Shown here piece after piece: positions 14,269 through 18,142 of a stretch of 18,142 nt of DNA. The notes under the pieces were generated by a model. That model was not told the DNA's origin, made no database searches, and worked only from the letters and a program-made list of their open reading frames with translations. This DNA comes from UBA4416 sp040376995 (GTDB taxonomy: Bacteria; Bacteroidota; Bacteroidia; B-17B0; Aurantibacillaceae). Each line of letters begins with the position of its first letter. Position 1 is the first letter of the stretch. The stretch lies in assembly GCA_040376995.1 (NCBI GenBank), contig JBEIPP010000052.1, positions 1 through 18,142 on the forward strand. Direction: 5' to 3'. The position numbers and the translations under genes are program-made.

Positions 14269-14895
14269 ATGTTTCAATTCTTCATTGATAATTTAAAAAT
14301 TAATTTACAAAAACCATTACCAGGCGAAGAAGCTCAGTTTGAGATGGCTCATGTAAAACGCGAAAAAATTGCAGCTAATTCTATTGATGCTGATGCCTAT
14401 CGACCGAGTGCGGTTTTAATTTTATTATACCCAAACGAACAGCAACAAACATCCGTTTTATTAATTGAACGTATGACTTATAATGGCCATCATAGCGGAC
14501 AAATTGCTTTTCCTGGTGGTAAAGTAGAGCCAACAGATAGAGATTTACAAGAAACCGCTTTGCGCGAATTTTATGAAGAAACCGGAGCAGATATAACACC
14601 TACTGTTATTGGTAAATTGACACCAGTATATATTCCAATAAGTAAATTTATGGTGCAGCCATTTGTATCTTACGTTGAACAAAAGCCAAATTTTTCGGCA
14701 AGTGCTTATGAAGTAAATGCCTTAATTGAATGGGAAATTGATCATTTATTAAATCCGAATATTATTAAAGAAACAACTGTAGAGCCAATACCAGGCTATA
14801 AATTAAAAACACCTTACTTTGATGTACAAGGTAAAGTGCTTTGGGGTGCAACAGCTATGATGCTGAATGAGTTGAAGTGGGTGTTGAAACTATAA
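14269..14895 (+). CDS. Nudix hydrolase, probable coenzyme A diphosphatase
   Basis: The 208-residue protein carries the CoA-pyrophosphatase signature of the NudL/YeaB/PCD1 group. LLIERMTYNGHHSGQIAFPGG (about 64-84) leads straight into the Nudix box, ending LREFYEETGA (98-107), where the glutamates bind Mg2+. Such enzymes cut CoA or CoA esters into 3',5'-ADP and 4'-phosphopantetheine. The N-terminal ~45 residues (FIDNLKINLQKPLPGEEAQ) are also typical of the group. The specific substrate is inferred from the signature, not proved. The ATG at 14269 is the only sensible start; a one-mismatch -7 box (TATCTTTA, 14238-14245) lies upstream. The gene converges on asnS, with a palindrome in the 39-bp gap. 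Confidence 0.88.
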   Translation: MFQFFIDNLKINLQKPLPGEEAQFEMAHVKREKIAANSIDADAYRPSAVLILLYPNEQQQTSVLLIERMTYNGHHSGQIAFPGGKVEPTDRDLQETALREFYEETGADITPTVIGKLTPVYIPISKFMVQPFVSYVEQKPNFSASAYEVNALIEWEIDHLLNPNIIKETTVEPIPGYKLKTPYFDVQGKVLWGATAMMLNELKWVLKL

Positions 14896-14897
14896 TT

Positions 14898-14930
14898 ACA
14901 CCTGACAGGTTTAAAAAACCTGTCAGGTGT
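14898..14930. repeat. long perfect palindrome between convergent genes (REP-like or bidirectional terminator)
   Basis: ACACCTGACAGGTTT (14898-14912) and AAACCTGTCAGGTGT (14916-14930) are perfect 15-bp complements around an AAA loop. The element fills nearly the whole 39-bp gap between the Nudix and asnS stop codons. Neither side is followed by a proper U-run, so it is not a classical terminator. It would nevertheless form a very stable hairpin in both transcripts and could block read-through or protect 3' ends. From memory, CCTGTCAGGT palindromes recur in Bacteroidota intergenic DNA. Confidence 0.75.
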
Positions 14931-14934
14931 GAAA

Positions 14935-16386
14935 CTAAAACTCACAATTATTTGGGGTTCTTGGGAAAGCAATCACATCGCGGATATTAGTCATACCAGT
15001 TACAAATAAAACTAAACGCTCAAAGCCTAAACCAAATCCTGCATGCGGACAAGCACCAAAACGACGCGTATCTAAATACCAACTCATTTCTTCAGCTGGT
15101 ATGTGCATATCTTTCATACGAGATTCTAATTTTTCTAAACGCTCTTCACGTTGAGAACCTCCAATAATTTCACCAATACCTGGGAATAAAATATCCATCG
15201 CTGCCACTGTTTTTCCATCTTCATTCATACGCATGTAAAATGATTTAATGTCTTTTGGATAGTCAGTTAAAATCACTGGTTTCTTAAAATGTTTCTCTAC
15301 TAAGTAACGCTCATGCTCGCTTTGTAAATCGGCACCCCAGCCTTCAATGATGTATTGGAATTTCTTTTTCTTATTGTGATTTGATTCACGTAAAATATCA
15401 ATTGCTTCAGTATAAGTAATTTTTGCAAACTCATTTCCTAAACAGAAATTTAATTTCTCTAATAAATTTAGTTCGCTACGCTCAATTTGAGGTTTATTTT
15501 TTTCTTCATCTAACAAACGCTGCGATAAAAATTCGATATCTTCTTTATTATGTTCTAAAGCATAAGTAATCACATACTTCAACATTTCTTCTGCTAAAGC
15601 CATATTATCTTTTAAATCATAAAAAGCCATTTCTGGTTCTATCATCCAAAACTCCGCTAAGTGACGAGCCGTGTTTGAGTTTTCGGCACGAAATGTTGGT
15701 CCAAAGGTATAGATATCACTAAAGGCCATAGCCGCTAATTCGCCTTCTAATTGCCCCGAAACGGTTAAGTTAGTTGCCTTTCCAAAAAAATCTTGTTTGT
15801 AATCAATCTCACCAGTTTCAGTTAATGGTGGATTTTTAGGATCTAAAGTTGATACACGAAACATTTCTCCAGCACCTTCTGCATCGCTGCTAGTAATAAT
15901 TGGAGTGTGCATGTACACAAATCCTTTTTCGTTAAAGAATTTATGAATAGCATAAGCTAGTGTATGGCGAACTCTAAAAATAGCGCCAAATGTATTGGTA
16001 CGAAAACGTAAGTGAGCAATCTCTCTTAAAAACTCTAATGAGTGTGCTTTAGGTTGTAATGGATATGAATTTGGTTTAGTAACATCAGATTCTGCGTCTC
16101 CATAAATTTCAATTTCAGATACGATGATTTCTACAGTTTGTCCTTTACCTTGCGAAGCCACTAATTTACCTGTAACGCCAACACATGCACCAGGAGTGAT
16201 GCGTTTTAAAGTATCAGGAGTTGTATTTTCAAAATTAATTACTGCTTGAAGATTATTGATACTTGAGCCATCGTTGATAGCAATAAATGAGTTGTTACGA
16301 AATGTACGAACCCAACCTTTTACATTAACTGTTTGGTCGATTTGAGTTCCTTTTAAAACTTCTTTAATTTTTGTGCGAGTAGTCAT
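14935..16386 (-). CDS. asnS: asparaginyl-tRNA synthetase
   Basis: AsnRS charges tRNA-Asn with asparagine using ATP and is a class IIb synthetase. The 483-residue product has an N-terminal OB-fold anticodon-binding domain (VNVKGWVRTFRNNSFIAIND, about 18-110). Class II motif 1 follows, then motif 2 (FRAENSNTARHLAEFWMIEPE), where HLAEFWM is characteristic of AsnRS rather than AspRS. Motif 3 is GFGLGFERLVLFVTGM near the end, and the C-terminus NIRDVIAFPRTPNNCEF is typical. An insertion between motifs 1 and 2 (FRVSTLDPKNPPL and on) is common in bacterial AsnRS. The ATG at 16386 agrees with the OB-fold start. Its presence implies direct charging rather than reliance on amidation of Asp-tRNA-Asn. 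Confidence 0.97.
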   Translation of the reverse strand: MTTRTKIKEVLKGTQIDQTVNVKGWVRTFRNNSFIAINDGSSINNLQAVINFENTTPDTLKRITPGACVGVTGKLVASQGKGQTVEIIVSEIEIYGDAESDVTKPNSYPLQPKAHSLEFLREIAHLRFRTNTFGAIFRVRHTLAYAIHKFFNEKGFVYMHTPIITSSDAEGAGEMFRVSTLDPKNPPLTETGEIDYKQDFFGKATNLTVSGQLEGELAAMAFSDIYTFGPTFRAENSNTARHLAEFWMIEPEMAFYDLKDNMALAEEMLKYVITYALEHNKEDIEFLSQRLLDEEKNKPQIERSELNLLEKLNFCLGNEFAKITYTEAIDILRESNHNKKKKFQYIIEGWGADLQSEHERYLVEKHFKKPVILTDYPKDIKSFYMRMNEDGKTVAAMDILFPGIGEIIGGSQREERLEKLESRMKDMHIPAEEMSWYLDTRRFGACPHAGFGLGFERLVLFVTGMTNIRDVIAFPRTPNNCEF

Positions 16387-16462
16387 AATCTAAATTTTGA
16401 GGATGTGAAGATAATAAAATCAATGGGCTTTAAAAAGGGTTTTTTTATTATTTGGATTGTTT

Positions 16463-16703
16463 GGGCGTGCCCCTCCTGCCGTCGGGTCGGGCTTTTCGTT
16501 CCAAGTCCTCGCCATTCGTTCCTCATGGCTGTGGGCTTTCCACTGCAATCCCTCACGCGAGTATTAATTTAAATTTGGAGTTTATGCGCCGTTTTTGCTA
16601 TGAACCAGCGTGAGGGATGCAAGCGAAAATCCTTTTACGCAACGAAGTGAAGTAAAAGATTGTAGCGACAGCCCGACCGGCCTTTTTCGGGCCGGACACG
16701 CCC
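16463..16703. repeat. GC-rich multi-hairpin intergenic element
   Basis: In the 427-bp gap between asnS and nfu, base composition switches abruptly to GC-rich. The outer ends are inverted: GGGCGTG (16463-16469) with CACGCCC (16697-16703). Inside these, GGTCGGGCT (16485-16493) pairs with AGCCCGACC (16670-16678), and ATCCCTCACGC (16548-16558) pairs with GCGTGAGGGAT (16608-16618). Local hairpins form at CTTTTAC/GTAAAAG (16632-16638, 16652-16658) and CCGGCC/GGCCGG (16677-16682, 16690-16695). No gene is seen. Its makeup, with CCCTCACGC and GCGTGAGGGAT halves, recalls from memory a repeat dispersed in many flavobacterial genomes. It may be a non-autonomous repeat or a structured RNA. Confidence 0.8.
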
Positions 16704-16757
16704 TAAACTTCTTAAAACCAGCACCGCAATAATGCTAATTTATACTAAAATGGAAGC

Positions 16758-16765
16758 TATCTTTG
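16758..16765 (+). promoter_or_regulatory. -7 promoter box of nfu gene
   Basis: TATCTTTG fits TAnnTTTG exactly and would start transcription near 16772, leaving a leader of about 40 nt before the ATG at 16814. No convincing -33 TTTG is seen. The position just beyond the GC-rich element suggests the element lies outside the nfu promoter. Confidence 0.55.
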
Positions 16766-16813
16766 TACTTACCATAATTGTTACCGACATTTGCACTCAT
16801 AAATTTAATTTTC

Positions 16814-17443
16814 ATGGAAAACCAATTAGAAATACCATACACAATATATATAGAAGCAACTCCAAACCCTGCTTCAATGAAATTTGTTGCTAATAAAGTA
16901 TTGATTAACGAGAAAGGTGCAAGTGCTGAGTATAAAAATATTTCGGAAACATTAACGGCTCCAATAGCCAAACAGCTATTTCAATTTCCGTTTGTAAAAA
17001 CAGTGTTTATTGCCGCTAACTTTATTACCATTACCAAAACAGATGCTGTAGAATGGGACGATATTACTTTAGAATTACGTTCGTTTTTAACAGAATATTT
17101 AAATGCTGGGAACTTAATTGTAACCGCTTTACCAAAACAAGAAGTAGCGGTTGATAATACCTTTACTGAAAAAGTAATCATTAGTACACAACACGTAGCT
17201 GCTAAAGACGAAGTGGAGGCAAAAATTATTGAAGTATTAGAACAATATATTCGCCCGGCAGTTGAGTCAGATGGAGGAATGATAACCTTTAAAGAATTAA
17301 AAGACGGAGTGGTTACTGTGCAAATGCGAGGCGCTTGCAGTGGTTGCCCAAGCAGTACTTTAACTTTAAAAGCTGGTATTGAAGCGTTATTGAAGCGTTT
17401 ATTGCCTGATGCTGTTAAGGAAGTGGTGAGCGAAGCGATGTAG
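16814..17443 (+). CDS. Nfu-type iron-sulfur cluster scaffold/carrier protein
   Basis: The 209-residue protein has two domains. The N-terminal Nfu_N domain begins at YIEATPNPASMKF (about 12-24), the family hallmark. The C-terminal NifU-like domain (about 130-205; VLEQYIRPAVESDGGMI) contains the cluster-binding pair Cys175-Ser-Gly-Cys178 in RGACSGCPSS. Two Nfu monomers share a [4Fe-4S] cluster through this CxxC and pass it to target enzymes in the cytoplasm. The start is placed at the ATG 16814 (MENQLEIPYT). A TTG at 16778 would add 12 hydrophobic residues with no family match. The gene converges on comF and stands alone behind its own promoter box. Confidence 0.93.
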   Translation: MENQLEIPYTIYIEATPNPASMKFVANKVLINEKGASAEYKNISETLTAPIAKQLFQFPFVKTVFIAANFITITKTDAVEWDDITLELRSFLTEYLNAGNLIVTALPKQEVAVDNTFTEKVIISTQHVAAKDEVEAKIIEVLEQYIRPAVESDGGMITFKELKDGVVTVQMRGACSGCPSSTLTLKAGIEALLKRLLPDAVKEVVSEAM

Positions 17444-17451
17444 TTATTTGT

Positions 17452-17479
17452 TTGTTCTCGACTTCGCTCGAACTGACAA
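17452..17479. repeat. short REP-like repeat unit
   Basis: The unit around CTCGACTTCGCTCGAACTGAC lies between the convergent nfu and comF genes. It is imperfectly palindromic: GTTCTCGA faces TCGAAC around CTTCGC, with TTTGT at one end and ACAAA at the other. From memory, very similar units (TTCGAGCGAAGTCGAGAA) are scattered between genes in many flavobacterial genomes. It may serve as a hairpin at the 3' ends of both transcripts. Confidence 0.6.
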
Positions 17480-17509
17480 AAACTATTTTTAAATTTCTAT
17501 ACGGTTAAT

Positions 17510-18142
17510 TTATTTATCCGCGTAAGCAATGCTTAATACGCTAATCTGTATTCCTTCTATTTGTTGTAACAGTTGACAACAAGCCTCAATGGTGGCGCCT
17601 GTCGTGATGACATCATCTACAAGTACAATATGTTTGTATTTAAGGATTTCGGCAGTGGATAATTCAAATACATCTTCTACATTTTCCCAACGTTCGTATT
17701 TACTTTTTTTGGTTTGTGTATTAGTAAATGTCTTTCGTTTTAAAACACTTGTATTTAAAGAGATTTTTAACCCTTCTGCTAAACCTCTGGCAAATTCTTC
17801 ACTTTGGTTATAACCTCGTATTTTAATTTTTTTAATGTGTAATGGAACAGGAATAATAAAATCTGCTTTGCTGATAATAGAGTTTCCTTTTAAATTTTCC
17901 GCATACCATTTTCCTACAAGTACAGCTAAATCTTTATTGTGCTTGTATTTAATAGCATGTAATATTTTTTGTATGCTTCCCTTTTTTTGAAACAAATAAA
18001 AACTACTTGCCAGTAATATGGGCGTTCTTCCATAAAACAAAGCATCAACTGGATTGCGTTGGTGTTTATGAAAATTAGTTTTTGGTAAATTCAAATAGCA
18101 GTAATTACAAACCTGTTCTTCATGCTTGAATAAAGAGTTTCC
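17510..18142 (-). CDS. comF: ComF family protein (phosphoribosyltransferase), 5' end outside window
   Basis: This cytoplasmic protein belongs to the ComF/GntX group, linked to DNA uptake in competent bacteria and otherwise of uncertain role. The phosphoribosyltransferase signature VLVDDVITTGAT lies near the C-terminus, preceded by the conserved FIIPVPLHIKKIKIRGYNQSEEFARGL region. The first apparent start inside the window, at 18094, is a TTG that actually encodes leucine. The frame stays open to the right edge and reads SLFKHEEQVCNYCYLNLPKT there. This is the ComF N-terminal zinc-finger region with its CxxC pair, so the gene begins beyond the window. About 210 residues are visible, most of a normal ComF. 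Whether this organism is competent cannot be judged. Confidence 0.92.
   Translation of the reverse strand, partial: GNSLFKHEEQVCNYCYLNLPKTNFHKHQRNPVDALFYGRTPILLASSFYLFQKKGSIQKILHAIKYKHNKDLAVLVGKWYAENLKGNSIISKADFIIPVPLHIKKIKIRGYNQSEEFARGLAEGLKISLNTSVLKRKTFTNTQTKKSKYERWENVEDVFELSTAEILKYKHIVLVDDVITTGATIEACCQLLQQIEGIQISVLSIAYADK

Noticed and set aside
16778..16813. Longer nfu start at TTG 16778
   Set aside because: The added residues do not fit the family, and an ATG at 16814 sits at the expected distance from the TPNPASMKF motif.
1..18142. CRISPR array, prophage or complete insertion sequence
   Set aside because: No regularly spaced direct repeats, integrase, transposase or phage structural genes were found.

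Overview
The window is AT-rich, densely packed chromosomal DNA that looks like a member of Bacteroidota, most likely a flavobacterium-like lineage. The evidence is: several promoter boxes matching the Bacteroidota -7 consensus TAnnTTTG; no convincing Shine-Dalgarno sequences; UUG used as a start where no ATG is possible; a DUF4286 gene close upstream of rsmA; and an AsnRS and RecQ with the architecture usual in this phylum. No prophage, complete insertion sequence or CRISPR array is visible. Most genes are housekeeping or conserved envelope genes.

Layout. Positions 1-138 hold no recognisable gene but form a striking nested fold-back. A bidirectional hairpin terminator follows, then recQ on the minus strand (196-2403). 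Next on the minus strand come a 115-residue four-helix membrane protein and a MacB/FtsX-type ABC permease. A divergent intergenic region with repeated GTTATA-type half-sites separates these from plus-strand genes: two overlapping DUF2157-like membrane proteins (4393-6572), a probable lipoprotein with an exported TPR protein (6660-9062), a DUF4286 protein, and rsmA with a forced TTG start. Convergent to rsmA is a minus-strand cluster: a small exported or membrane protein, a SulP anion transporter and a beta-carbonic anhydrase. The transporter and anhydrase are 4 bp apart and probably handle bicarbonate/CO2 together.

A tRNA-Val(UAC) with a near-ideal Bacteroidota promoter and a perfect hairpin terminator sits at 13395-13548. 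It is followed by a small P-loop kinase, a CoA-diphosphatase-type Nudix hydrolase, asnS (minus), an Nfu-type Fe-S scaffold protein and a comF-type phosphoribosyltransferase. The last runs off the right edge; its zinc-finger cysteines lie upstream of the first apparent start codon inside the window.

The most interesting non-coding content is a set of repeat-like palindromes: a GC-rich multi-hairpin element of about 240 bp between asnS and nfu, a 15-bp-arm palindrome between nudL and asnS, a short REP-like unit between nfu and comF, and the fold-back at the left edge. No clearly new defence or metabolic system is evident. The best leads are the small protein with the SulP-carbonic anhydrase pair, the tandem DUF2157-like proteins, the lipoprotein/TPR pair, and the structured repeats.
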